64,000 bases of DNA from Ipomoea triloba (GCF_003576645.1 NC_044929.1:5765924-5829923), one strand, 5' to 3'. Counted from the first letter of the stretch, positions 31,545 through 44,022 are shown. Made by a program: numbers and translations. The notes: generated by a model from the sequence alone, not told the origin.

Positions 31545-32307
31545 CTACCACGGGCGATTAAGGCCCGTGGTAGTATTTGAAATTTTTTGAAATTTTTTTA
31601 AAATGGAAAATGCTACAACGGGTGACCATCACCCGTTGTAGCATTTTCTTGATTATTTTAATTAAAAATACCTACCACGGGCGATTAAGGCCCGTGGTAG
31701 TGTTTGCATTTTTTTTTAATTTTTAAATGCTACAACGGGTGACCAACGCCCGTTGTAGCATTTTCAATTTATTTTTAATTAAAAAAAGTTACCACGGGTG
31801 ACCAAGGCCCGTGGTAGCTTTTGTTTTGTTTTTTTTTTTTTTAAATATTTAAACATTATTTCGGTCAAAAATAAATTACAGCCACGTAAAGAAGCATTAA
31901 TTTGATATATGACATGCCCATATCGGCTCTGAAAGATCAGAATAATAAAGAAATAGAGAAACATATCATAACTATCCCACATCAACTCCACAGTTATCAT
32001 GCATTACTCTAAGGCAATATCATACTCAGACCTCAGTAATATTATGCTTGATAAATGGAAAATCACACTTACAACAACTAGGGAGCATCAAAGGGAAATG
32101 AGATAAAAAAATTGAACCACATTGAAGACAACAAAATTTTAGCACATACTTGATTGATCAGTAAGTTTGTATAATCAGACTACAGTATACAATAGTGAAA
32201 CAAGGGAAGCCTTATTTGTAATTTTTTTTCATTGAAAATGCTACAACGGGTGACCGAGGCCCGTTGTAACATTTTCAATTTTTTTTAATTAAAAAAGTTA
32301 CCACGGG
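31545..32307. repeat. Array of alternating 29- and 31-bp palindromes
   Basis: Type A (CTACCACGGGC...GCCCGTGGTAG) is at 31545-31573 and 31672-31700, with a hybrid at about 31788-31817. Type B (GCTACAACGGGT...ACCCGTTGTAGC) is at 31612-31642, 31729-31759 and 32240-32270. A truncated unit starts at 32297 and stops at 32307. Spacing is about 60 bp with A/T-rich spacers; a 420-bp block separates the fifth and sixth units. The layout mirrors the CACTA subterminal array at 3.2-3.5 kb. It may mark a CACTA element nested in the PMD transposon, although I found no CACTA terminus. Confidence 0.85.
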
Positions 32308-32760
32308 TTTTCATCTATATATTGGGAACTCTCCCCACTAGTATCTCCATTGTTTATTTTGCAGGGCACCATGGATTCAAAGAAGTCAGATGGGAAGATC
32401 ACACCAAAACGCAAGTCCAGGAGATTGGCAGAAATAACAAGGCAAGAAATGCTAAGGGCCAGATCAGACGTGCTGCAAATGGAGGTCACGAAGTTGGAGA
32501 CACTCCTAGTGATCCTCTCGTCCTCATTTCTGAAGATGAAGAAATGGAACCGGCAAAGCCTATTGAGAAACCCGTGAATGAGCATCCTGACTCACTCAGT
32601 ACGGGAGATGACTCTCCTCCAAGAGAACCAGGAGAATTCATCTACTTCACTAGGTCTGATTCCGGGCCATCAAGTCAAGCCAGTCGAGCCTCATCAACCT
32701 ACAGCAAATTTGAGTCCAGCACCGCCTTCTCCACCAACAGGAAGAAGTAGAAAGAATTTG
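32308..32760 (+). pseudogene. Orphan exon-like segment of unknown protein
   Basis: A pyrimidine tract and TTTATTTTGCAG (ending about 32364) look like a splice acceptor. Two overlapping frames follow. One gives MDSKKSDGKITPKRKSRR (basic); the other gives an acidic Ser/Pro-rich tail with DPLVLISEDEEMEPAKP and ends NRKK (stop about 32750). A single-base frameshift could link them. I recognise no family. It may be the last exon of the element that carries the palindromes. Confidence 0.35.
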
Positions 32761-33117
32761 TAGTGGCCTAAATAAAAACGCGTATGGAATATGTTCGAAT
32801 TTTCATAGAATTTTTGTAATAGAGGAGTTGTAGTTACCATAAGTAAAAAATAATACAAGTTAACCTTTTTACTAATCATTTAAAGATACATGATCATTAC
32901 ACTAATTATTACCTTTTTTACTAATTATACTAATCATTACACTAATCATCTAATCATTTGAAACTAATAATTGCGTGAGTAAAAAAATATTAAAAGCTAA
33001 CACTCCTCATGGAGAGGAGGCTTTTTACTACAACACCATATCATTACCTGTGTTTGCTTGTTTTGCCAGGACTTTTTTTTTCGCATTTTGGAATCCATGT
33101 AAAAATCATTGTCCGGC

Positions 33118-34129
33118 GAAGAAAACACCCAATTTGTCCCTACTCCCCCCGCCGCCCCATTATCAGGAAGAAAGTCCGCCACACCCATCTCTTCTTTTCT
33201 TCCAGTCTTCTTTCAGTCATTAATGCTCTACTCCGTTGCTCCAATTCCACACCTTGCCGCTCCCAATCCATCATTTCCATATGCGCCCTTCTCATCTTCC
33301 TCACTCTCATCATCTTCACCCTTTCCACCTTCTAACCCACCCCCTCTTCTTCCCACTTCAACCCTAGAAAGACAGCTCTCTACTTATTCCATCGTCGGAG
33401 TTCTGCTTTAGCGAAGCAGAAGAAAGGTGAATTTATAGAAAAAAAAAGTTTGAGTGATCTTACAACTACCTTTATGAAGCTAATTGTTCATCATTCACAG
33501 AGAACAACTTGCATTAATCATAATCATATATGCATGAAAACTCTGAATAAACATGTGAAAAGTGCTCTGTGTGCATCCATGCTGTAGAGAGAGGTAATGC
33601 CACTTAAGAGATTTCATAGATGTACACTAAAAAAAAGCATTGTTAATCGCTTGTTAAAAGCTGATCTCTTCAACAAATGAGTTAACTTTTAGAACAACCA
33701 CATTTGTGGTTTTTTGAGAGGTTTTGAAAGAATATATAAAACCTAAGGGGAGGATTTTTCACAAAGAATGTTGTTTTTAGAGGTTTTATTACTGTAAAAA
33801 AATGTTTTTTTTTTGGGGGTCCAAAGTTTGAAAAGAATTACTCGTGGGACGCGCATTTTGTGCAATTCTGATCTACACACAGTCGTGCTGGGCGCATGAA
33901 AAATGCACCAAAAGACACTTTTATTTTTATTTTTATTTTTATAATTATCTTCATTTTAGACTCTTGATTATGACTAAATTAATGGATGAGATTAAACGTT
34001 TTTTTTTTTTTAAAGTCTATTCCATTATTTTTTTAGATACCTCAGTGGCAAGGGTGTTTAAAGCATTGATGTGGGCAAGTTCAAATAATCGTCACTACGT
34101 GAATGAAAGATACAAAATTTAGGGAAATA
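33118..34129. other. Spacer between two transposons
   Basis: 33110-33420 is pyrimidine-rich (CTCTTCTTTTCTTCC, CCACCCCCTCTTCTTCCC) and looks like untranslated leader sequence, with a 100-codon low-complexity frame. It could be a displaced promoter or leader. The rest is AT-rich with homopolymer runs and shows no gene. Confidence 0.4.
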
Positions 34130-35697
34130 CTAGTTTTATACGTGCATTGCGCGGATAAGTTAATGCCCAATGTTTATATTTAAATAAATATTTAAAAGTA
34201 TATCAATGCAAAATTATATAGGAGAAGTTTATACATATGTATGGGTAATAGAATGTCAAATTTTTTTATTTAAATATCTAACTCAAAGTATATGAATCCA
34301 AGATAATATAGAAAATTCATTATAATTATTACTAAAATAAATGTTTGCAACCTTGTAAAATCGATAATCTAAATATTTGGTCTAAAAATGATAGTCTAAA
34401 TAAATATTATTTTTCATTTGAATTTTTCTAAGTTTTCTTAATTCTCTTTTGAGTAACATTGTCATTGTCTTCATCTTTACTATTTGTTCTCTTCCTTTTT
34501 GTTGGTAGTGTGTTATTTGCAATTCGGTTATTGTTGGTAGCATAGATGACAACGTCATGCAATGAGATTATGATATAGGAGCTATGGACTTTCTTTTAGG
34601 TGTTCTGCTTGGGGTTTATTTGGTTCAACCATTATTGTTGAATGAGTTATTGTAGATAAAGAAATCCCTAATTTAAGAAAAAAGATTAAATAAATTAATA
34701 AAAATTTGAAAATTTAAAATATTATGTATTCCAAAGATATTAAAAGGTAGTTTCTCGCTTCAATTTGCTGGGTAATGGGTTATTTGAGTACTTTCATTGT
34801 CAACAAATCCTCCAAGTAGTTAATATGATTGGTTTTAAACTATTCTTTTTTAATTTTTATCATGGTATTAAAAAAATACATATGTATCATTTTTTGGTGT
34901 AACTACTAATTTATTTAATTCAATAAGAGTAAAATAGAGCGATTACGCTTCAATTTGTTGGGTTATTTGAGTACTCTCTTTGTCAACCAATCCCCAAGTA
35001 GTTAATATTATTAGCTTCAAATTATTTTAAATTTTTTTTCATAGTATTAATAAAATACTTGGTAAATAAATATATAACATTATTTTGTACTATAACTTTG
35101 ATATTTAATTACAAGATATTGTAAAAATAAGATAATGGACAATGTAATGAATATCAATTGATAAATTTGAATGTAAAGAATCTTTGCATGAGAGAAAATA
35201 AAGACAATATAACTAATGAAATTATTTCTCTTATTTAATTTAATTTTTTGATAATGAATAATTTTTTTCAAATAAAGGTATTGTAGACACATAATTCTAA
35301 ATTAAAGAAATACATATGTATCAATTTTTTTGTTGTAGCTACTAATTTATTTAATTTAATAAGAGTAAATAGAGTAAGAAACTTAATTATGTCAAATTTG
35401 ATTGAGATGAGGTTCGAACCTAAGACCTTTCTTATAGGAATTAATGGGTAAGTTAAAAGTTAACGGAATATTAACGGAGTAGAGAATATTTAACGGAAAA
35501 CTTAACGGATAATCATAAAAGTAAGGTTAAATTAGGTAATCTCTATGAATAATATTAATCTGAATTATCTTAACCATCTATTTAATTAAATTATTCATCT
35601 GAACCATTCATTTGATTAAATAATTTGACCGCCATTTTTTCTACCCATTTTAGGCCTAACTCTCTTTGGCTTTTATTAGTATAGTAGATATAGTAGA
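34130..35697 (-). mobile_element. Helitron, non-autonomous, both ends present
   Basis: On the - strand the element begins at 35688 or 35697 with TCTACTATACTAATAAAAGC (a TCTACTATA motif is repeated there). It ends near 34130 with the short hairpin CCGCGCAATGCACG followed by TATAAAACTAG. A hairpin shortly before a CTAG terminus, a 5'-TC start and insertion between A and T are the Helitron hallmarks. No RepHel protein is encoded, so it depends on a partner. Its length is about 1.56 kb. Confidence 0.75.
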
Positions 35698-36009
35698 TAA
35701 TTTGTAAATTAGATTGAGAGATCAAAATGTTATAGAACATGTAGTGACTTAATAAACCTACAATAAAAAGAATTATAGTTTTGACTTAACAAACATGTAG
35801 CAGTAACTTAATGTAACAGTATGTTAATTAAAAACTTAAAAAAAAATATTTTGGTATCATTTAAAAAATCGTAATTAGAACTTTTTAATACATGACAATC
35901 TCAATTAGAACTTATTAATACATTCTTTATTTGTAAAAAAGAAAAATTAAAATATAAATTTTTTTTAACACTATTGACTCTATTACAAGTAGTAAAGAGT
36001 CAATACCTC

Positions 36010-36480
36010 ACTGATGGATAAATCGTAAATGAACCCGTTACGGATCAACTCGGAGGAGGAGTTAAACTCAAGCATCGGAGGAAACTCGGAACCAAACACG
36101 CCTGACCCGGTCTTGGCCGAACCCCAAGCTCGGCCAGGCCCAGGTCGACCTCCCTATGAGGTCATCTAGGCCGAGTCCAGAACTCGGCCCAGGCGTGAGT
36201 CGGCCTCTCCGGGAGAGGGTCATCTCGGCCAAGACCCATGCTCGGCCGAGGCCTAGGGTCTTGGTTTGACGGGGTCTTCTCGGCACCTATTACGGTCCAA
36301 AGTTGTTGCAACCGCCTACCTCCTTTCGTGGGGCGGTTAAGGTCGAATGAGAGTATAAAAACACTCACCTATGTCCAATTAAGACACAACTTGTCCTAAT
36401 TACACACTTGTCTTGTTATTACATAAGTTTCTTTTGTAATAGAATTATATTGGATTCAATACAACATTATCTCCAGTTGT
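36010..36480 (+). mobile_element. GC-rich LTR-like block
   Basis: Repeated CTCGGCC(A/G)AG motifs on a GC-rich background (36050-36290) are followed by GAGAGTATAAAAACACTC (TATA box, about 36352). A T-rich run then leads to ATTGGATTCAATACAACATT. The GC-rich U3, TATA box and AT-rich R/U5 order suggests a solo LTR. No second copy or internal domain was seen and the ends are not certain. Confidence 0.45.
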
Positions 36481-36850
36481 TATACCGTGCACCATGGTCC
36501 ACAATGCATTGTGGACCATGCTCACAAAACGACGTCGTTTCAATAAGTGGAAGAAACGGTTCCCGTAAATCTCCGTAACTGATACTACAGTTCATCTCAA
36601 ATGATATTGCAGTTGTCATCTCAAATGATACTACAGTTGTGTTGAACTGATACTGCAGTTATGTTGAAATGATACTACAGTTGTCATCTCAAATGATACT
36701 ACAGTTGTGTTGAACTGATACTGCAGTTGTATTGAAATGATACTGCAGTTGTGTTGAAAAGGAACTGCAGTTGCGCAGAACGGAGGCCGTTTCATCCGTC
36801 TGTTTTCATTAATCAAAACGACATCGTTTTGATGTGCGATCCATAGTAAA
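36481..36850. mobile_element. Small repeat element with a minisatellite core
   Basis: The outer parts carry the hairpin TGGTCCACAATGCATTGTGG (36497-36520) and inverted CAAAACGACGTCGTTT-type motifs on both sides (36526-36541 and 36816-36832). The core (36585-36775) is about eight units of roughly 23 bp built on GATACT(A/G)CAGTTGT and (GTTGAA/CATCTCAAAT). The left-right symmetry suggests a non-autonomous transposon whose middle has expanded. Confidence 0.5.
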
Positions 36851-37617
36851 ATTTGCGCTAAACTCCGTGATTACCCATATTCTCTCATTACGTGCCAATG
36901 TTTCTTGTCTAGTTCTTACCTTGTCAAGTCCTTTAATCTTATCAGGTTTGTTAATTCAAACCACCCGGGTTAATAAAATTCATCACCCCTCACCGTCTAC
37001 CGGAGTTTGATTTTGTGACCTTCAGAACCACAGAGGTGTCAACTAAGCACAAAGTTCTTGGCAAAAAATAAATTTAATTAAGTTAACAAAAATTAAGGAG
37101 AGAATTATTAATTTATTAAATTTTATATTAAAATTGTAAATAATTTTAAAAAAAAATTCAACCACTCATTTGCCATAATGAGTTTTGTAAACCCTATTTT
37201 GTTATAACTACAATAGATGTTAGTTTGTTTGTTCTTTTTTTTTTTTGTTTTTTTGTTTTTGTTTTTGTTTTTGTTTTTTTTATTATTGTTTTATTTAAAG
37301 GAAGGGAACACCAAAAAATTGAACCTAACTAGAATAGTTAACTATCCTCAACTGAGGAACATCTTGAATATCATCCTGGTGGAGATGGCCGCGAAGAAAA
37401 TAATTTGATGGTTCTCTTAGAACCCGAATTCTTTAAACATCTTAGGAGTTAATTCCAACAATGATCTTCTGATTATGTTGATTTTTCAAAATTAGTCCCC
37501 GGCTTTTAATTTGGACAATTGAAGTCCCTTGACTTTCAAATTCTTTCCAATGTTGGTCATTTCGTCAAATTTTGGTTAAGTTGAGGTCAAATGAAGGGGT
37601 AAAATTGTCCGTTCACC

Positions 37618-37795
37618 TGTATAGTGTATTATTACTCTTATTTCTCCTGTCTTATACACTATATATATGAATATAATCTCAGTCGAAGAGACTTCGACTG
37701 AGATTATATGGCTTCGATTGAGTCTTCCATTGAGATTATATTCATATATACAACGTATAGGACATGAGAAATACGAGTATAATACACTAAACAGG
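37618..37795. repeat. Fold-back sequence of about 180 bp
   Basis: TATATATGAATATAATCTCA and neighbouring sequence pair with GAGATTATATTCATATATAC. A second hairpin (CAGTCGAAGAGACTTCGACTG) sits at its centre (about 37680-37705). It has no coding capacity. Confidence 0.6.
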
Positions 37796-37854
37796 CTTAG
37801 ATATCTAATACGAGTATAATACGAGTATAATACACTAAACAAGCTTAGATACAA

Positions 37855-38540
37855 AAATTATGAATGTCAATCGTATTATATTATATATGCTAATAATATA
37901 TGCTAATAATATCTAATAATTGTAATTGGCAATTGCCATGTAAAATTAAATCAAATATTTATTATATTTTATTTTCAAACCATTTCTAACCAATTCTCAA
38001 ATGGTAATAACCTACTAACACGAATTGTTTGCTTACATAATATTATTTTATTAAATTAATTTGTTCATTAAATCGTAACAAAAATAGCATATTAATGTCA
38101 CTTATAAACGGTAATAGCAGTAATGTACGTGCAATAAAAATTGGTAATATTCATATATACACAAAAATTGTCTTAAAAAAAATATACACAAAGATCACGT
38201 CCATAAAATCATCATTTATTAGTAGAAAATTGAATCAAGAATATGAGATATTATTAGAATTGAAAATTAAGTCAAGAATATAACATATTATTGGAATTGA
38301 AAATTACAAAACAATATCTATTAATTATAAATTAATTTGTTCATTAAATCGTAACAAATATTATCATATTAATGTCACTTATACACGGTAATAACAGTAA
38401 TTTACGTGCAATAAAAATTGGTAATATTTATATATACACGAACATTGTCTTCAACAAAATATACACGAATTACAAATTCTGGCTGAGATACAAAAATTAC
38501 GAATGTCAATCATATTATATTATATATATATGCTAATATA
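37855..38540. repeat. Diverged tandem duplication of about 280 bp and smaller repeats
   Basis: TTAATTTGTTCATTAAATCG with about 100 bp of following sequence occurs at about 38056 and again at about 38330. GAATGTCAATC(G/A)TATTATATT recurs at about 37862 and 38502. No gene was seen. Confidence 0.6.
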
Positions 38541-38559
38541 TGCTAATAATCTATATCTG

Positions 38560-38634
<75 letters not shown>
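38560..38634. repeat. AT dinucleotide microsatellite
   Basis: About 70 bp of (AT)n immediately precede the Helitron 5' end at 38638. Confidence 0.9.
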
Positions 38635-38637
<3 letters not shown>

Positions 38638-38638
<1 letters not shown>

Positions 38639-41600
38639 CTATACTTCTATACTATATATAAAAGTAACATCCTCCTTCCAAAATTTTTCCCGCTCAAACT
38701 TTTGTTAATATTTAATTACATAATTTATTAGTAAAATAATTAGTAAAGCTTAATTGGTAAGCAAAGTTTATATGAAAATTAAATAATATCTATTAATTAT
38801 AATTGGTAATAATCATTATTGACAAAATGAAAAAGGAAACGAATATTATTAATTAATGGAAAATTATAAGCATTCTTTAATTGACTGAAATAATATTTGA
38901 TTAAGAGGTAAATTGAAAAAGGAATTTGATATTATTAATTTATAATTCTCACATTCCCTACATATAAATACAATGGATGTTGACAAAAAATAATAATAAT
39001 AATTCTTCATTTTGCACTTGCCTCCCTCTTCTCCTCATGTTGGTAGTTCTCTCATTCCCTTCTTCCACCGCCCAGTAAGAAATCATATTACAAAGTAATG
39101 ATATTACGCTGAATCTTCCTTTTATGATATGAATTAATTATTGCGTTTTCTTTTTATAGTTATGTACTAGCCAGGTGTTTGCAAGCTTTTGACCCTCGAA
39201 GAACATCCAATTGTTCAGAAACCTGTTGATCCTAGCCTCTTCAATTCATGCATCGTTATACTAATGGTCAGGGACTGAGGGTCAGAATAATTCATCCTCT
39301 ATTTGTTTAAGTCTGTCCCCCTTTTTCTCATTTTTGATGTGTAAACTAAATTGCTAAGGATAATGATTAATTGTCTCTATGAATTGGTGCATCTCCATCC
39401 AAAATGCTTAGATAATTATCGAATGTGCTTTCTTCCAAATCGTTGTGGGCTGTAGGAGTTGAAATGCATAATTTTGACATCTCTTCCTCTATCAGTTTTA
39501 ATGAAAGGTGACTACAAGAGTGACGTATCAAACAGAGTGTTGCAGATTGTTGCAAGCATGAAATGAGATTAGATGCATGTTTTCTTTAAAAATAACTCTG
39601 TAGTTGATAGATGAATGATGTTGTGATATCTAAGTGGTCTCTCTCATGAAAATTTTAAATTAATTGCGAACGAGTATAAATCAGTGGGCTTTTTTGGCGC
39701 AGCATTGTATATTTCTGCACTCTCTTATGGGTTCAGATATTCAAAATCTAATGTTGTAAGTATATATATATTGCAAAAGTTGGTCGGTTAATTAAGTTCT
39801 AATGTTAGATATCTTTTCTACACCATTAACATGTAATATGCATTTTTATTATATAATAGTTGACATTATATTTATTTTTTAAATTATTTCTTCTTTATTT
39901 TTCTATATTTATTTTAATAATAATATAATTATCTAATCATAATAATATACAAAATTGTCTAAGACTGCGAATTGGATTCCAAAAACACATTTTCATGACA
40001 TTGATATTGCCTAATATTCTTATTAATTATTTACAACCTAATTATTTCAATTCCTAGCCGAAATTAATGTACTAAAATATTAATTATTTATTAACATAAT
40101 TGCCTAATATTCTTATTTTATATTTAAGGTATAATATTATTAGTACAAAAATAGATTATCATTCCCTTCTTTTGAGTAATTATTATGATATTTTTATGGT
40201 TTTTTTTTATATTTGCCATTATAAAGTATAATTGATTTTGTACTAATATTTTATTATGGTAATTCTCATCACCTACTCCCATGTGATTTTTATGATTATT
40301 TTATGATTTTCTATATACATATTTTTATAGTTAAGGTATAATATTATTGGCACAAAATAAATTATTGTTATCTTTTTTTAGGTGCAAATACTTAACTTAA
40401 TAATTAAATATTAATATAATTGCCTAATTTTTATTTATTNGTTAATATTTAATTACATAATTTATTAGTAAAATAATTAGTAAAGCTTAATTGGTAAGCA
40501 AAGTTTATATGAAAATTAAATAATATCTATTAATTATAATTGGTAATAATCATTATTGACAAAATGAAAAAGGAAACGAATATTATTAATTAATGGAAAA
40601 TTATAAGCATTCTTTAATTGACTGAAATAATATTTGATTAAGAGGTAAATTGAAAAAGGAATTTGATATTATTAATTTATAATTCTCACATTCCCTACAT
40701 ATAAATACAATGGATGTTGACAAAAAATAATAATAATAATTCTTCATTTTGCACTTGCCTCCCTCTTCTCCTCATGTTGGTAGTTCTCTCATTCCCTTCT
40801 TCCACCGCCCAGTAAGAAATCATATTACAAAGTAATGATATTACGCTGAATCTTCCTTTTATGATATGAATTAATTATTGCGTTTTCTTTTTATAGTTAT
40901 GTACTAGCCAGGTGTTTGCAAGCTTTTGACCCTCGAAGAACATCCAATTGTTCAGAAACCTGTTGATCCTAGCCTCTTCAATTCATGCATCGTTATACTA
41001 ATGGTCAGGGACTGAGGGTCAGAATAATTCATCCTCTATTTGTTTAAGTCTGTCCCCCTTTTTCTCATTTTTGATGTGTAAACTAAATTGCTAAGGATAA
41101 TGATTAATTGTCTCTATGAATTGGTGCATCTCCATCCAAAATGCTTAGATAATTATCGAATGTGCTTTCTTCCAAATCGTTGTGGGCTGTAGGAGTTGAA
41201 ATGCATAATTTTGACATCTCTTCCTCTATCAGTTTTAATGAAAGGTGACTACAAGAGTGACGTATCAAACAGAGTGTTGCAGATTGTTGCAAGCATGAAA
41301 TGAGATTAGATGCATGTTTTCTTTAAAAATAACTCTGTAGTTGATAGATGAATGATGTTGTGATATCTAAGTGGTCTCTCTCATGAAAATTTTAAATTAA
41401 TTGCGAACGAGTATAAATCAGTGGGCTTTTTTGGCGCAGCATTGTATATTTCTGCACTCTCTTATGGGTTCAGATATTCAAAATCTAATGTTGTAAGTAT
41501 ATATATATTGCAAAAGTTGGTCGGTTAATTAAGTTCTAATGTTAGATATCTTTTCTACACCATTAACATGTAATATGCATTTTTATTATATAATAGTTGA

Positions 41601-42314
41601 CATTATATTTATTTTTTAAATTATTTCTTCTTTATTTTTCTATATTTATTTTAATAATAATATAATTATCTAATCATAATAATATACAAAATTGTCTAAG
41701 ACTGCGAATTGGATTCCAAAAACACATTTTCATGACATTGATATTGCCTAATATTCTTATTAATTATTTACAACCTAATTATTTCAATTCCTAGCCGAAA
41801 TTAATGTACTAAAATATTAATTATTTATTAACATAATTGCCTAATATTCTTATTTTATATTTAAGGTATAATATTATTAGTACAAAAATAGATTATCATT
41901 CCCTTCTTTTGAGTAATTATTATGATATTTTTATGGTTTTTTTTTATATTTGCCATTATAAAGTATAATTGATTTTGTACTAATATTTTATTATGGTAAT
42001 TCTCATCACCTACTCCCATGTGATTTTTATGATTATTTTATGATTTTCTATATACATATTTTTATAGTTAAGGTATAATATTATTGGCACAAAATAAATT
42101 ATTGTTATCTTTTTTTAGGTGCAAATACTTAACTTAATAATTAAATATTAATATAATTGCCTAATTTTTATTTATTGTAATCATTATGGTAATTCTCATT
42201 CCCTTCTTCCGTGTAATTATTTAAGTAATATATATACAAGTATAATATTATTATAATTATAACTAAAGAATAATTGAATAATTTTTTCGGCATTAATGTA
42301 CTATAATTATTCAG

Positions 42315-42351
<37 letters not shown>

Positions 42352-42740
42352 CTAATATAATTTGTATCTAATTGATTTTGAGACTAATATATAAATCATT
42401 ACATTCCAAGATTTTTTTTTACCTTACCATAATTCATCATTTTTCATTATTGTATCTCTTGCTTTTTTCATCCACATAATTAAAACTCTACTCGTTCTTA
42501 CTTTCGTTTTACTAAATATATAACTTAAAATATTTATTCGTGCATTACACGGGTAATTGAGCAATTATTTGCTTGAATTCAAGCAAGGATAACATTAGAA
42601 AACATAACCGATCCAACCATTTTAATCATTTGCACTATATAATATTGATGTTATAATTTATATAGTTATATATCGATCTAAATATTCTTAAAACATTATA
42701 ACAAAATTCATTCCGTGCAACGCACGGGCGAAAATACTAG
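38638..42740 (+). mobile_element. Helitron, non-autonomous, both ends present; interior falsely doubled
   Basis: The 5' end is TCTATACTTCTATACTAT at 38638, preceded by A. The 3' end is hairpin CCGTGCAACGCACGG followed by GCGAAAATACTAG ending at 42740, then T. These are textbook Helitron termini. The assembled 4.1 kb includes an apparent 1737-bp assembly duplication; without it the element is about 2.4 kb. No RepHel is encoded. A less AT-rich island (about 39000-39560) may be captured host sequence, with a 62-codon frame on the - strand that I cannot assign. Confidence 0.85.
38704..42176. repeat. Apparent false duplication around a single N (1736 bp twice)
   Basis: Positions 38704-40439 and 40441-42176 appear identical by eye, with one N at 40440 between them. 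Even A/T-rich runs match. An unmerged overlap between two contigs is the simplest reading. Confidence 0.88.
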
Positions 42741-43114
42741 TATAATACTAAAATATCACAAATAAGTAGCTAGCTTCATCTAAAACCAATAATTCTCATC
42801 TCTGGGCATCCACCATCTGAATCTAACCATAGATCTTCAGGTGAAAAAGTTATGATCAATTTTTTTTTTTATATAAATGTAATCAAGTGATCACAATCAT
42901 GAAGAGAGAAAATTATGTCAAAATTGACATTTTTCTATTTTAGAGACTATAATTGTATATAGAAAATTATAATTTTCTAATCATGCTGTAAACACGAAAA
43001 ACTTGAATTGTATATTTCAAAATTCAAAGTATCGGTTACAATGAAGTAGTATGAATCAAACGAAAAAAGGGTACAATCTTTGTGTAGAAGTCATCTGATT
43101 TTCTACTAGAAGTA

Positions 43115-43245
43115 TGCTGATCGGAAGCATGTCGAATTCAGAGTATGCCGAATTGTAAGTGTGCCGAGTTCAGAGTATGCTGAATTGGAAGTGTGCCGAG
43201 CTATGCCGAGTTCGGAGTATGCCAAACTAGAAGTATGCCGAGTTG
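43115..43245. repeat. Tandem repeat on GTATGCCGA
   Basis: About six degenerate units of roughly 21 bp have the form A(G/A)(T/A)GT(A/G)TGCCGA(A/G)TT. A 94-codon - strand frame (43106-43390) runs through it and is therefore partly repetitive; I do not call it a gene. Confidence 0.7.
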
Positions 43246-43741
43246 TTGAAATTGCCCCTTCGAGACTTGCTTGACGCGCTTCAATTAAATGTAGTGGGAA
43301 GAAAGTCTCGAAATTAACATAGGTCCAAGAGCTCATATTTGAAGCAGCCCACGGTGTATTCACAAACTCATTAAAGGGAATAAAGGCCATCTTGTTTTTA
43401 AATTTTAGCCTAATCTCAATTTTTACTTTAGCTAAAATTAACCCTTTTTGAAACTTGAAAGAATCAGCTACGTGATTTCCCTGTGTTAGACAAAGCAGTT
43501 CCTTCTCCCTTCACAACCGTGTTTGTCGATGGAGAAAAAAGAGAAATGGTGCTTTGTTTATATGCTCCATCCGCAATTGAAATGAAATTAAAGAGAGACT
43601 ACATAGAGCCATGTGCCGTCTCACTTTCCCATGAACATTCTTTCACTTTGCGTGTGAATACAGGCCCGGTCCTACCATTTTAAAGGCTTGGGGCGCGATA
43701 AAAAAAAAAAAAAGGCCCCTAATTAATATAAGTTTCAGGCA

Positions 43742-44022
43742 AATTATTGCATGGACCAAAAATAAAAAGTACATTTTTATTATACTAAAATTACATTATT
43801 TTGTACTGAATGTACATTATTATACTATCAAATAATGTACCTTCAGTACAAAAATAACGTACTCTAAGATATTGTACTTTTAGTATATTAAAAATATATT
43901 TTTTATTTATGGTCCACACAGCTTATATTTAATAGAATAATATTTTAAATATCGTATTTAATTATTTAATAATTAAATAACATTTAAAGAAGCTGTGTGG
44001 ACCATTGTCCATGCAATAATGA
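43742..44022. mobile_element. Nested inverted-repeat element (MITE-like)
   Basis: The outer pair is ATTATTGCATGGACCA near 43744 against TGGACCATTGTCCATGCAAT near 43996-44020. An inner hairpin is TGGTCCACACAGCT (about 43911) against AGCTGTGTGGACCA (about 43990). There is no coding sequence. Confidence 0.5.

Larger units (their letters stand above)
27816..33117. mobile_element. 5.3-kb transposon with long terminal inverted repeats carrying a PMD gene
   Basis: Both ends start GCCGGACA. They share, in inverted orientation, TGGATTCCAAAATG, GGCAAAACAA.CAAACAC, AGTGTTA(C/G)CTTTTAATATT, TTTTTTACTCA.GCAAT and AATGATTAG...TAGTGTAAT. The arms are about 200 bp (27816-28020 and 32880-33117). Inside are the - strand PMD gene, a + strand B3-like frame, an array of palindromes and an orphan exon-like segment. 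I could not find a target-site duplication, so I leave the superfamily open. Long TIRs plus a PMD gene would fit a Mutator-like element. Confidence 0.7.

Noticed and set aside
33109..33411. 100-codon Ser/Pro-rich protein
   Set aside because: Low-complexity pyrimidine-rich DNA, open in several frames at once, more like an untranslated leader.
39367..41292. Pair of identical 62-codon genes
   Set aside because: They are one short frame seen twice because of the apparent assembly duplication, and it has no recognisable family.
42530..42560. Second Helitron 3' end (CGTGCATTACACGGG)
   Set aside because: The hairpin-like motif is imperfect and no CTRR end follows at the right distance; the real end is at 42740.
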